Source of the DNA: Streptomyces beihaiensis
GTDB taxonomy: Bacteria; Actinomycetota; Actinomycetes; Streptomycetales; Streptomycetaceae
Assembly (NCBI RefSeq): GCF_026274175.1
Contig: NZ_JAPHNL010000046.1
Span: 1-64,000, forward strand
Reading direction: 5' to 3'
DNA: 64,000 bases
The notes under the pieces are model-generated. The model did not search any database. It saw nothing but the letters and a program-made list of their open reading frames with translations, and was not told the DNA's origin. The position numbers and the translations under genes are program-made. Of the stretch, positions 6,833 through 14,745 are shown piece by piece. The first letter of the stretch is position 1, and the number at the start of each line of letters is the position of its first letter.

Positions 6833-7450
6833 CTACTCCACGCACATCGCCAACGCCTTGGAGGCGCCGTTCATCATCTCCGCTTTCCACGTGTTCGCCG
6901 TCTTCGCGTCCGGCGCGTTGGCCTGCTGCGCGTCAGTCACGTTGTTGTACAGGTTCGTGGAGGGCTTGGAGTCGGCGCCACCGCCGATGAGTGCCGTACC
7001 CTCCGGGCAAGTGGCACGGGCGATGCCACCGCTGTTCGCCCACTTCGAAGCGACGATCGTGGGCGTGGGCGCCCCGGGGGCGCACATGGCATACGCCCTG
7101 GCCTGGCCGTTGGTCAGCTGGACCTCCCAAGTGTTGGGCGTGTCCTCACTGGGTGCGTTCAGCTCCACGGAGTCGGTGTTCTGCTGGTAGCCGTTCCTGG
7201 TGTTGCGTGAGTCGAAGCCGCCGCCGACCAGCCCGGTGCCGGCCGGACACTTGGCAGTCGCTACCTCGTGCCTTTCCGACCAGCCCGACTCCACGATGGT
7301 GGGGGTCGGGGTCCGGTCAGACGCTGCCAACTGGTTGGCGAACGAAGCGGCAGGGGCAGAGCTTGAGTGGTCTGCCGGAGCGACCAGGATCGCCGCGACG
7401 GCTGCTCCTGCGACAGCGGCGATGGCGGACCGAGTAACGATGGACAACAC
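6833..7450 (-). CDS. secreted protein with two internal repeats
   Basis: The 205-aa protein starts at a GTG preceded by ACAGGAG. It has a signal peptide over residues ~1-30 (AIAAVAGAAVAAILVA). The mature part consists of two related ~70-residue units. Each starts TPTIV(E/A)S.W, continues A.CP.GT.L.GGG.DS, and ends NTW......NG.A.A.AMC, so each unit contributes a pair of cysteines. I do not recognise a catalytic family. The repeats suggest a small extracellular binding domain. It lies next to the protease homologue and the IS remnant, in the variable part of the window. Confidence 0.7.
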   Translation of the reverse strand: MLSIVTRSAIAAVAGAAVAAILVAPADHSSSAPAASFANQLAASDRTPTPTIVESGWSERHEVATAKCPAGTGLVGGGFDSRNTRNGYQQNTDSVELNAPSEDTPNTWEVQLTNGQARAYAMCAPGAPTPTIVASKWANSGGIARATCPEGTALIGGGADSKPSTNLYNNVTDAQQANAPDAKTANTWKAEMMNGASKALAMCVE

Positions 7451-8020
7451 AGCACGCTCCTGTGTGGGACGGCCGGAATTCCGGCGGTTTACAGGCAGAG
7501 GTATCGGTGACTTTGGCCCGGACTAGATCACGCACTGTGCGCGACGAACCGCGCAAACACCTGTCAGAAGAGCCGGAACGGCCAGAGCTCCAGCGAGCTC
7601 TTTGATGACGACCGTGGGCACGCCAACACACCTCCGCCACGAGAAACGGACATCAAGCACACCCTGCCCGCGAAGAACAGCAGTTGGCTGGGCGGCGTGC
7701 CCATGATGGCTATGCCCGGATGGGCAGCCACTCCGAGACACGGTCGTCGGCCTGAGGTCCACTCCAGCGAGTGACGATCAAGAACAAGCGTGTCTGGTGC
7801 CCGCAGTTGTCGTCGGCGCCTGGTCGCCTCGGATCGTGGGGTGCACCGTGGCAAGGTTGCTTCCCCTCCGCTGTGCGGGAGGCGCTGAGTACCTGGTCAG
7901 GACGGGTGTGGGGGCGACGGCGACTGATGCGGCCGTCGCGTGGTCGGTCGTAAACAAGATTCAGACCGTCACGGCCGGGGCTACCCGATCCTTGCGGGAT
8001 CCGGTGCGAGAAGACTGACA
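7451..8020. other. non-coding or decayed region
   Basis: No intact gene is supported in this 570-base stretch. It adjoins an IS3-type transposase fragment, so it is probably decayed mobile-element or island DNA. Confidence 0.4.
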
Positions 8021-8130
8021 GCCGTAGGAGTCGCCCACGGTGCGCCTGTCGGGCTCGATTCCCGCTCTCAGCAGGCGGGTTGTGAGCTTGATGGACGTGT
8101 ACTGCTCCCGTGGTCGCTGTGGTGGACCAG
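8021..8130 (-). pseudogene. IS3-family transposase fragment (DDE domain), frameshifted
   Basis: Read on the minus strand, one frame gives LVHHSDHGS and the next frame continues QYTSIKLTTRLLRAGIEPDRRTVGDSY with one base lost between them. Together they reproduce the conserved second-Asp block of IS3-family OrfB transposases (HHSDxGSQYTS...VGDSYDNA). The glutamate region that should follow is gone and no ends are recognisable, so this is a dead remnant. Confidence 0.75.
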
Positions 8131-8297
8131 CTCCCCGGGCAACGAGCAAAGCAGGAGCAACAGCCGCCCTCACCAACAGGCGGTCGGACGGCTCAGCGCA
8201 TCGGCCTGGAGGGGATCGCGTGAGGTTCCGGACCGGTTGGTCACGGAGGTGGATGGCGCCGCACGTAGCCTCAGGTCAGGGCGGTAGATGCTGCGGA

Positions 8298-8351
8298 GAC
8301 GGCCGGGGTCGCCACCCCCCACAGGAGAGACCCCGGCCGTCGCGCGGTACG
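8298..8351. terminator. stem-loop
   Basis: A 13-bp perfect stem (GACGGCCGGGGTC and its complement) encloses a 28-base loop. It lies between the IS remnant and the sigma-factor gene. Confidence 0.55.
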
Positions 8352-8561
8352 GGTCGCGAGCGGCCCGTACTCTCTTCAGCGCCGGGCGTGCGGTTTCTGT
8401 CACACCGCTCTGTGTCACGTGATCGTCGCCCCTCGTACAGACATGGACGCCGGGCGTTTCAGGCCGTACCGTGCTGATTCGCGCCGCAGGCGCAGAATCG
8501 GGCGCGGGCAGACCGCCGGTGCCACGGGCGGCACGTCAACACGCCAGAACAGGGACAGGGA

Positions 8562-9260
8562 GTGCTGGGGGACGACGCGGAGCTGACCACCGCGGTGCTT
8601 GCGGCACAGGACGGGGACGAGACCGCGTTCCGGACTGTGTACCGCGCCGTGCACCCACGGCTGCTCGGATACATACGTACGCTCGTCGGCGATCCGGACG
8701 CCGAGGACGTCGCTTCGGAGGCATGGCTGCAGATCGCGCGCGACCTCGACCGGTTCGAGGGTGACGCCGACCGGTTCCGCGGCTGGGCCGCCAGGATCGC
8801 CCGCAACCGCGCCCTCGACCACATACGGATGAGGGGGCGCAGGCCCGCCATAGGCGGCGACGAGACCGAACTCACAGGCAAGCCCGCCCCCTCCGACACC
8901 GCCGACGAGGCGATCGAGACGCTCGCCACCGCGGACGCCATGGCGCTGATCGCCCGGCTCCCGCAGGACCAGGCCGAGGCCGTCGTGCTGCGCGTCGTCG
9001 TCGGGCTCGACGCCAAGACCGCCGCGCAGACCCTCGGCAAGCGCCCCGGCGCCGTCCGCACCGCCGCCCACCGCGGCCTCAAGAAGCTCGCCGAGCTGAT
9101 CGGCGCCGAGGCGGCGGCCGGGCGGGGGAGTAGTGGCGACTCCCTCGACGGAGTGCCGCCACCGCGGCAACCGCAGCCGCCACATCAGTCCCGTACGACC
9201 ACCACCGTGACGTCCGCCGGTGTGACGCATTCGCGTATGCGGACGCAGAAGGACATGTGA
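8562..9260 (+). CDS. ECF-type RNA polymerase sigma factor
   Basis: The 232-aa protein has sigma region 2 at residues ~15-95 (GDETAFRTVYRAVHPRLLGYIRTLVGD..AEDVASEAWLQIARDL..F, then RFRGWAARIARNRALDHIR). Region 4 lies around residues 125-180 (LPQDQAEAVVLRVVVGLDAKTAAQTLGKRPGAVRTAAHRGLKKL). It directs RNA polymerase to a specific promoter set. The GTG start is preceded by AGGGA. The C-terminal ~45 residues are a low-complexity Ser/Thr/Pro tail. Its TGA overlaps the start of the next gene, a membrane protein, which is the usual arrangement for an ECF sigma factor with its regulator. Confidence 0.9.
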   Translation: MLGDDAELTTAVLAAQDGDETAFRTVYRAVHPRLLGYIRTLVGDPDAEDVASEAWLQIARDLDRFEGDADRFRGWAARIARNRALDHIRMRGRRPAIGGDETELTGKPAPSDTADEAIETLATADAMALIARLPQDQAEAVVLRVVVGLDAKTAAQTLGKRPGAVRTAAHRGLKKLAELIGAEAAAGRGSSGDSLDGVPPPRQPQPPHQSRTTTTVTSAGVTHSRMRTQKDM

Positions 9261-10528
9261 TGGCCGACGAGCACTACAAGTGGCTGAACCGCGAGGCGGC
9301 GGAGCGTCTGCTGCGCGGGGAGCCCCTGAAGGCCGTCGAGAACGACGACAACGCTGCCCAGGCGCGGCAACTCGCCGCCGCGCTCGACGCGCTGGCCGCG
9401 CAGCGGTTCGCCGCCCCCGACACCTCTGACGCCTCCGTCACGAAGCCCTCGGCCGCCGGCACCGAACGTGCCGGCGCCGAGCTGCCGGGCGAGGAAGCCG
9501 CGCTGAAGGCGTTCCGCGACGCGCGGGCCGTGTCAGCCGTCGACGGCGCCGTGCGCGGCGCCGGTGGTGGCCGCGGTGCGCGCGGCGTACGCGCGTCCGG
9601 CGCGGGAGCGCGTCCCGGCGGGCCCCGGTGGACGCGGCCAATACGGTACGGGCTCGCGGCCGCCGTCGCCGCGTGCATGGTCGGCGGGGTCGCGGTCGCC
9701 GCGGGCGTCGGATTCCTGCCGTCGCCGTTCGGCGGCGGTGACGGGCCGACACCGGCCACGTCCGTGTCGCCCGCGGCGACCCAGGAACAGCCGCTCGCCT
9801 CCCCGTCGCCCGATCGGGCCGACGGCGGTGTGCCGGAGCGGCCCGACGGTTCGGCATCGTCCGACACCGGTGCCTCCGGCGACCCGGACCACCGGCGAGG
9901 AACCGGCGCGAACGACGACGGCGCCTCGAAGTCGCCCGGCGGCACCGCGGCGCCGGAGACCGGCAAGGGCTCCGACGCGCTCCACCGCCAACTGGTCGAC
10001 GGCTGCCGCGACTACCGCGACGGCCGGCTCGGCACCGACGCCAAGCAGCGGTTGCGCGACGCCGCCCGCACGGCGGGCAACGCCACGGACGACCTCGGCC
10101 GCTTCTGCGACAAGGTGATCAGCCAGGTCGGCACGGAGCCCTCCGGCGGCTCCGACGGCGGCGGTTCGACTCGCTCGGGCGACACGGGCGGTGGCAAGGA
10201 CGGGAAGTCCGCCAAGGACGGCAAGAGCAGCGACGAGGACGGAGAACACGGCCGTCGCAAGCACGCCCCCGTCCCGGTGGCCCCCGCCCCGGCCTCCGGC
10301 GAGCGGCCGGGCAAGAACCCCGGCACGGGTGGTCCCGGCCGGAGCCTCGTGAAGAAGCCCGGCAAGCCCGCCACTCACACGGCCGCGAGGCCGCCGAAGG
10401 CGCCGAAGGCACACCAACCGGTGAAGCCGGCCGTGGCGGTCAAGCCGGCCACGCCCACCGAGCGGTCCAAGCCGTCCAAGCTGTCTACGGCGTCCAAGGC
10501 GTCCAAGGCGTCACTCTCCGCGACCTGA
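9260..10528 (+). CDS. single-pass membrane protein coupled to the ECF sigma factor (putative anti-sigma or sensor)
   Basis: The ATG at 9260 overlaps the sigma-factor TGA; a GTG at 9257 would add one Met. The 422-aa product has a cytoplasmic N-terminal part ([19 protein letters not shown]...), an Ala/Gly/Arg-rich linker and one TM helix near residues 132-152 ([21 protein letters not shown]). A long low-complexity extracellular region follows. It contains a small module, CRDYRDG...DLGRFCDKV, around residues 255-290. The tail is very Lys/Pro/Ser-rich with tandem KASKAS units. No canonical zinc-binding anti-sigma HxxxCxxC motif is seen. Regulation of the adjacent sigma factor is inferred from coupling. 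The truncated gene at 1-294 resembles its extracellular module. Confidence 0.75.
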   Translation: MADEHYKWLNREAAERLLRGEPLKAVENDDNAAQARQLAAALDALAAQRFAAPDTSDASVTKPSAAGTERAGAELPGEEAALKAFRDARAVSAVDGAVRGAGGGRGARGVRASGAGARPGGPRWTRPIRYGLAAAVAACMVGGVAVAAGVGFLPSPFGGGDGPTPATSVSPAATQEQPLASPSPDRADGGVPERPDGSASSDTGASGDPDHRRGTGANDDGASKSPGGTAAPETGKGSDALHRQLVDGCRDYRDGRLGTDAKQRLRDAARTAGNATDDLGRFCDKVISQVGTEPSGGSDGGGSTRSGDTGGGKDGKSAKDGKSSDEDGEHGRRKHAPVPVAPAPASGERPGKNPGTGGPGRSLVKKPGKPATHTAARPPKAPKAHQPVKPAVAVKPATPTERSKPSKLSTASKASKASLSAT

Positions 10529-10682
10529 CGGCCGCGTCGAACGTTCGACGAACATCCGTCGAAAAAAGTTCAGCGACAGGTGTGACGTTTTCCGACCCCC
10601 CGGCGCAGTACTGAGTGAGCCGACTGGTCATCGGCCCGCGCACGAGCCGGGGTTCCCCCCGTACCTACGGCTCCGTGCCACT

Positions 10683-10721
10683 GGCGTGGGTGGGACACGT
10701 TCCCCCGGTCCCACCCACGCC
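10683..10721 (+). terminator. strong intrinsic-type terminator
   Basis: A perfect 14-bp stem (GGCGTGGGTGGGAC and its complement) with an 11-base loop is followed by a pyrimidine-rich tract. It ends the sigma factor/membrane protein operon. The remainder of the 10529-10904 gap should hold the promoter of the mutase gene; I see no gene there. Confidence 0.75.
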
Positions 10722-10904
10722 GCTCAATCTCTCCCCCTTTCTCCTCTCTCCCGTTCTTCCGGTAGCTCTTCCGGTAACTCTGTGAGCAAGGTCCCAGCGT
10801 GGGCCCCTCCACTCGCCGCACGCCCGCCGCTACAGTCCGTCGCGAGGGTCGGCAATTACTTTCGAGTAACCGCAAGCAATCGGCAGATCGCTGGAGGCAC
10901 AACC

Positions 10905-12485
10905 ATGGCGCGCGAATCCGAGTCCGGACTGCCCATCGAGCCGGTGTACGGCCCGTCGGCTCTGGAGGGCTGGGACCCGGAGCAGAAGCTGGGCGAGCCG
11001 GGCGCCTACCCGTTCACCCGCGGCGTGTACCCGACGATGTACACCGGCCGTCCGTGGACCATGCGCCAGTACGCCGGGTTCGGCACGGCCACCGAGTCGA
11101 ACGCCCGCTACAAGCAGCTGATCGCCAACGGCACGATGGGTCTGTCCGTCGCCTTCGACCTGCCGACCCAGATGGGCCACGACTCCGACGCGCCGATCGC
11201 GAGCGGCGAGGTCGGCAAGGTGGGCGTGGCGATCGACTCCATCGACGACATGCGGGTCCTGTTCGGCGGCATCCCGCTGGACAAGGTCTCGACGTCGATG
11301 ACGATCAACGCCCCCGCCGCGCTGCTGCTGCTCCTCTACCAACTGGTCGCGGAGGAGCAGGGCGTGTCGGCGGACAAGCTGACCGGCACGATCCAGAACG
11401 ACGTGCTCAAGGAGTACATCGCCCGCGGCACGTACATCTTCCCGCCCAAGCCCTCCCTCCGCCTGATCGCCGACATCTTCAAGTACTGCAAGGCCGAGAT
11501 CCCGAAGTGGAACACCATCTCGATCTCGGGCTACCACATGGCGGAGGCCGGCGCCTCCCCCGCACAGGAGATCGCCTTCACCCTCGCGGACGGCATCCAG
11601 TACGTGCGCACGGCCATCGCCGCCGGGATGGACGTGGACGACTTCGCCCCGCGCCTCTCCTTCTTCTTCGTGGCGCGTACGACGATCCTGGAGGAGGTCG
11701 CCAAGTTCCGTGCGGCCAGGCGTATCTGGGCCCGTGTGATGAAGGAGGAGTTCGGCGCGAAGAACCCCAAGTCGCTCATGCTCCGGTTCCACACGCAGAC
11801 GGCCGGGGTCCAGCTCACGGCCCAGCAGCCCGAGGTGAACCTGGTACGTGTGGCGGTCCAGGGCCTGGGCGCGGTCCTCGGCGGCACGCAGTCGCTGCAC
11901 ACGAACTCCTTCGACGAGGCGATCGCGCTGCCCACCGACAAGTCGGCCCGCCTCGCCCTGCGGACGCAGCAGGTCCTGGCCTACGAGACGGACGTGACGG
12001 CGACGGTCGACCCGTTCGCGGGCTCGTACGTCGTCGAGAAGATGACCGACGACGTGGAGGCGGCCGCCCTGGAGCTGATGGCCAAGGTCGAGGACCTCGG
12101 CGGCGCGGTCGACGCGATCGAGCGCGGCTTCCAGAAGTCCGAGATCGAGCGGTCCGCCTACCGGATCGCCCAGGAGACCGACTCCGGCGAGCGGGTCGTG
12201 GTCGGCGTCAACCGGTTCCAGCTCGACGAGGAGGAGCCCTACGAGCCGCTCCGCGTCGACCCGGCCATCGAGGCCCAGCAGGCCGAACGCCTCGCCAAGC
12301 TGCGCGCCGAGCGCGACCAGGGGGCGGTGGACGCGGCGCTGGCCGAGCTCAAGAAGGCCGCCGAGGGTGACGACAACGTTCTTTACCCGATGAAGGACGC
12401 GTTGCGCGCCCGCGCCACGGTCGGCGAGGTCTGCGACGCGCTGCGCGGGGTGTGGGGCACGTACGTTCCGTCGGACACCTTCTGA
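10905..12485 (+). CDS. coenzyme-B12-dependent acyl-CoA mutase, large-subunit type (methylmalonyl-CoA mutase family)
   Basis: The 526-aa protein starts at an ATG behind GGAGGC. It contains the (beta/alpha)8 catalytic domain of methylmalonyl-CoA mutases: [58 protein letters not shown], and [23 protein letters not shown]. The Tyr in TMY, the Arg in IARGTYIF and the His in GYHM correspond to Tyr89, Arg207 and His244 of the P. shermanii enzyme, favouring a methylmalonyl-like substrate over isobutyryl-CoA. The C-terminal B12-binding domain (DxHxxG) is missing, and no separate small subunit is encoded nearby. It therefore probably pairs with a distantly encoded B12 subunit. It would link propionate or odd-chain metabolism to succinyl-CoA or supply polyketide extender units. 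Confidence 0.88.
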   Translation: MARESESGLPIEPVYGPSALEGWDPEQKLGEPGAYPFTRGVYPTMYTGRPWTMRQYAGFGTATESNARYKQLIANGTMGLSVAFDLPTQMGHDSDAPIASGEVGKVGVAIDSIDDMRVLFGGIPLDKVSTSMTINAPAALLLLLYQLVAEEQGVSADKLTGTIQNDVLKEYIARGTYIFPPKPSLRLIADIFKYCKAEIPKWNTISISGYHMAEAGASPAQEIAFTLADGIQYVRTAIAAGMDVDDFAPRLSFFFVARTTILEEVAKFRAARRIWARVMKEEFGAKNPKSLMLRFHTQTAGVQLTAQQPEVNLVRVAVQGLGAVLGGTQSLHTNSFDEAIALPTDKSARLALRTQQVLAYETDVTATVDPFAGSYVVEKMTDDVEAAALELMAKVEDLGGAVDAIERGFQKSEIERSAYRIAQETDSGERVVVGVNRFQLDEEEPYEPLRVDPAIEAQQAERLAKLRAERDQGAVDAALAELKKAAEGDDNVLYPMKDALRARATVGEVCDALRGVWGTYVPSDTF

Positions 12486-12545
12486 GCCCCGCGAGTCCCG
12501 AGGGCCCCGCGAGTCCCGAGGGCCCCGAGGGCCCCGAGGGCTCCG
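12486..12545. repeat. short tandem repeat (GGGCCCCGAG-type)
   Basis: Degenerate units of about 9-18 bases (CCCGCGAGTCCCGAGGG, then CCCCGAGGG) are reiterated right after the mutase stop codon. No coding role is apparent. Confidence 0.6.
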
Positions 12546-12565
12546 AGAGCCGGAGAAACGGCTCT
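12546..12565 (+). terminator. short stem-loop after the mutase gene
   Basis: A 7-bp stem (AGAGCCG / CGGCTCT) with a 6-base loop lies downstream of the mutase and its tandem repeat. It is a modest candidate terminator. Confidence 0.4.
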
Positions 12566-12632
12566 GACCTGCTGGTTTTCAGTTCCTGAAACCCGAGGGC
12601 GGAGTGGCGCGCCGATATGCGACACTCCGCCC

Positions 12633-13289
12633 ATGCTGGGTGTCATCGATCTGCCGACCTACCTCGCGGGCCTCGCCCTGATCATTCTTCTGCCGGGCCC
12701 GAACTCGCTGTACGTGGTGTCCGTCGCCGCCCGCCGCGGGATACGCACCGGCTACAAGGCCGCCGCGGGCGTGTGGTGCGGCGACACGGTCCTGATGACG
12801 CTGTCCGCGGCGGGCGTCGCGTCCCTGTTGCGGGCCAACGCGGTGCTGTTCGGCATCGTGAAGTACGCGGGTGCCGGATACCTCACCTGGCTCGCGGTCG
12901 GCATGCTGCGGGCCGCGTGGGGCATGTGGCGTACCCGCCGGGAGCGGCTCGCCGCCGACTCCGTCGCGGAGTCCGTGCCGCAGGCTCAGGAGCGGCCGCT
13001 GCGGCGCGCTTTCGTGATCAGCCTGCTCAACCCGAAGGCCATCTTGTTCTTCATCGCCTTCTTCGTGCAGTTCGTCGACCCGCACTACGCCTACCCGGCC
13101 CTGTCGTTCGTGGTCCTCGGCGCCTTCGCCCAGCTCGCCAGCGTGCTGTACCTCTCGACCCTCATCTTCGGCGGCACGAGGCTCGCGGCGGCCTTCCGCC
13201 GTCGCCGCCGTCTGTCGGCGGGCGCGACCTCGGCGGCGGGTGTCCTCTTCCTCGGCTTCGCCGTGAAGCTGTCACTGGCCGGCGCGTAG
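12633..13289 (+). CDS. LysE/RhtB-family amino acid exporter
   Basis: The 218-aa integral membrane protein has the family hallmark LPGPNSLYVVSVAARRGIRTGYKAAAG near residues 20-45. About six hydrophobic helices follow, with LLNPKAILFFIAFFVQFV around residue 135 as typical for LysE/LeuE/RhtB exporters. These export amino acids or homoserine-lactone-like metabolites by proton antiport; the substrate here is unknown. The gene is convergent with the acyltransferase gene and their 3' ends overlap by 18 bases. Confidence 0.88.
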   Translation: MLGVIDLPTYLAGLALIILLPGPNSLYVVSVAARRGIRTGYKAAAGVWCGDTVLMTLSAAGVASLLRANAVLFGIVKYAGAGYLTWLAVGMLRAAWGMWRTRRERLAADSVAESVPQAQERPLRRAFVISLLNPKAILFFIAFFVQFVDPHYAYPALSFVVLGAFAQLASVLYLSTLIFGGTRLAAAFRRRRRLSAGATSAAGVLFLGFAVKLSLAGA

Positions 13290-14429
13290 AGCTTCGGGAG
13301 CACGGTTCAGCGCGCCGCGCAGCCGCGGCGTCGCCCACCTCTCCACGTACCGGTTGAGCAGCCACGCGAGGAACAGCATCGCCGCCGCCGTCGCCAGGAA
13401 CGTGGCCCAGGACGGCAGGCCCGCATGACGGTGCAGGGCGGCGATCACGACCCAGCCCAGGTGCTCGTGGACCAGGTAGAAGGGGTAGGTCAGCGCACCC
13501 GCGACCGTGAGCCAGCGCCAGTTCGCGCGGCGCGCCCAGCCGAGCGCCACGGCCGCCACCGCCGCGAAGCCGAACGTGACGATCGCGATGATCCAGAACG
13601 CGGAGCGGTACGAGAAGGCGTCCGGGGCCGGCCGGTGCCAGAGGTCGGCGACCGCGTAGTGCTGGCCGACGAGCCAGCTGACGGCGACAATGCCCCACGC
13701 CGTCGTGTCCCGGCGGTCGCGGTGCACCAGGTACAGGCCGATGCCGCCGATGAAGAACGGCGCGTACCGCGGCATCAGGACCAGGTCGAGGAGCGGCTCC
13801 CCGGACGCCTGCGCGATGGCCGCGCCCATCGTCCACAGCACGCAGAACATCACGACCCGGTGGCGGCTCGCGCCGGGCATGACGACGCACAGGGCGAACA
13901 GCGCGTAGAAGCGGATCTCCGCCCAAAGCGTCCAGTCCACGCCGAGGACACGGTGCGCGCCCACCGGCTGCTGGAGCAGCGTCAGGTTGGTCAGCGCGTC
14001 GCTGGGCGTGCCCGCCTTGTACGCCACCATCGGCAGCGCGAACACGGCCGTCACCAGCACCACCGCCACCCAGTAGGCGGGCATGAGGCGTGCGACGCGG
14101 GACGCGAAGAAGGCGCGCAGCGGGCGGCCCCAGCCGCTCATGCAGATCACGAAGCCGCTGATCACGAAGAAGATCTGCACGCCGAGGCAGCCGTAGGCGA
14201 AGGCGGAGTGCAGGCTCGGGAACTGCGTCGCCGGAGAACTCCCCCACGCGCGCGTGACGTCACCGCCCCGCCCGCCGTAGTGGTACGCCGCCACCATCAG
14301 CGCGGCGACCAGGCGGAGTCCGTCCAGCGCCCGCAGCCGCGAATGCGGGGCGGCCGACGGACTGGCTCCGTCTTGTCGCCGCGGCTGCCGCGGTGTTTCG
14401 GGCAGCGGCTTGACGGTCGTGCTGGTCAC
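13272..14429 (-). CDS. membrane acyltransferase (acyltransferase-3/OafA family)
   Basis: The 385-aa protein begins at a GTG. After a ~30-residue polar N-terminus it shows the family start LRALDGLRLVAALMVAAYHY, containing the catalytic-type His. It then has GVQIFFVISGFVICMSGW and about ten hydrophobic helices, ending with a LLNRYVERW-type motif. Members transfer acetyl or other acyl groups to sugars or lipids at the cytoplasmic membrane. It sits next to the surface glycopolymer locus, so O-acylation of a cell-wall sugar is a reasonable inference. Confidence 0.88.
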   Translation of the reverse strand: MTSTTVKPLPETPRQPRRQDGASPSAAPHSRLRALDGLRLVAALMVAAYHYGGRGGDVTRAWGSSPATQFPSLHSAFAYGCLGVQIFFVISGFVICMSGWGRPLRAFFASRVARLMPAYWVAVVLVTAVFALPMVAYKAGTPSDALTNLTLLQQPVGAHRVLGVDWTLWAEIRFYALFALCVVMPGASRHRVVMFCVLWTMGAAIAQASGEPLLDLVLMPRYAPFFIGGIGLYLVHRDRRDTTAWGIVAVSWLVGQHYAVADLWHRPAPDAFSYRSAFWIIAIVTFGFAAVAAVALGWARRANWRWLTVAGALTYPFYLVHEHLGWVVIAALHRHAGLPSWATFLATAAAMLFLAWLLNRYVERWATPRLRGALNRAPEALRAGQ

Positions 14430-14601
14430 GTGAGTCCCCTCGGCGAGTGCTTCTCCAGGCGAGTCTCAGCAGGCTAGCCCCGGGACACGGCTGTATCCCG
14501 GGGCCGGTGGAACCGTTGGGCCGATGGTCCCGGCGAGTTCACCCGCGGGCCTCCTCCGGTTCGCGCTGTCTCGCGGGACCGCGCCCGGAGCGGTCGGATG
14601 C

Positions 14602-14665
14602 CACCAGCACCAGCACCAGCACCAGCACCAGCACCAGGGCAGCACCAGCACCAGCACAGCACCAA
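14602..14665. repeat. CACCAG hexamer microsatellite
   Basis: Six or more uninterrupted copies of CACCAG are followed by two degenerate blocks. It lies in the 316-base gap between the acyltransferase gene and the large glycosyltransferase gene. Nothing else is recognised in 14430-14745. Confidence 0.85.
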
Positions 14666-14745
14666 CTGGGCCGGGCGGTGCAGCTGGCCGCGCTCTCCGG
14701 CCGGCACCAGCACCCCGCACCAGCACCTGTCGGGCTCGGCGGGCG

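Noticed and set aside
8040-8085. A tRNA-like T-arm (GGGCTCGATTCCCG)
   Set aside because: The adjacent bases do not form an acceptor stem, D-arm or anticodon arm, and the stretch lies within the transposase fragment read on the minus strand.
9584-9600. Another TACGCGCGT sequence resembling the nucleoside-regulon operator
   Set aside because: It lies inside the membrane-protein coding region, matches only the inner core and has no promoter context.
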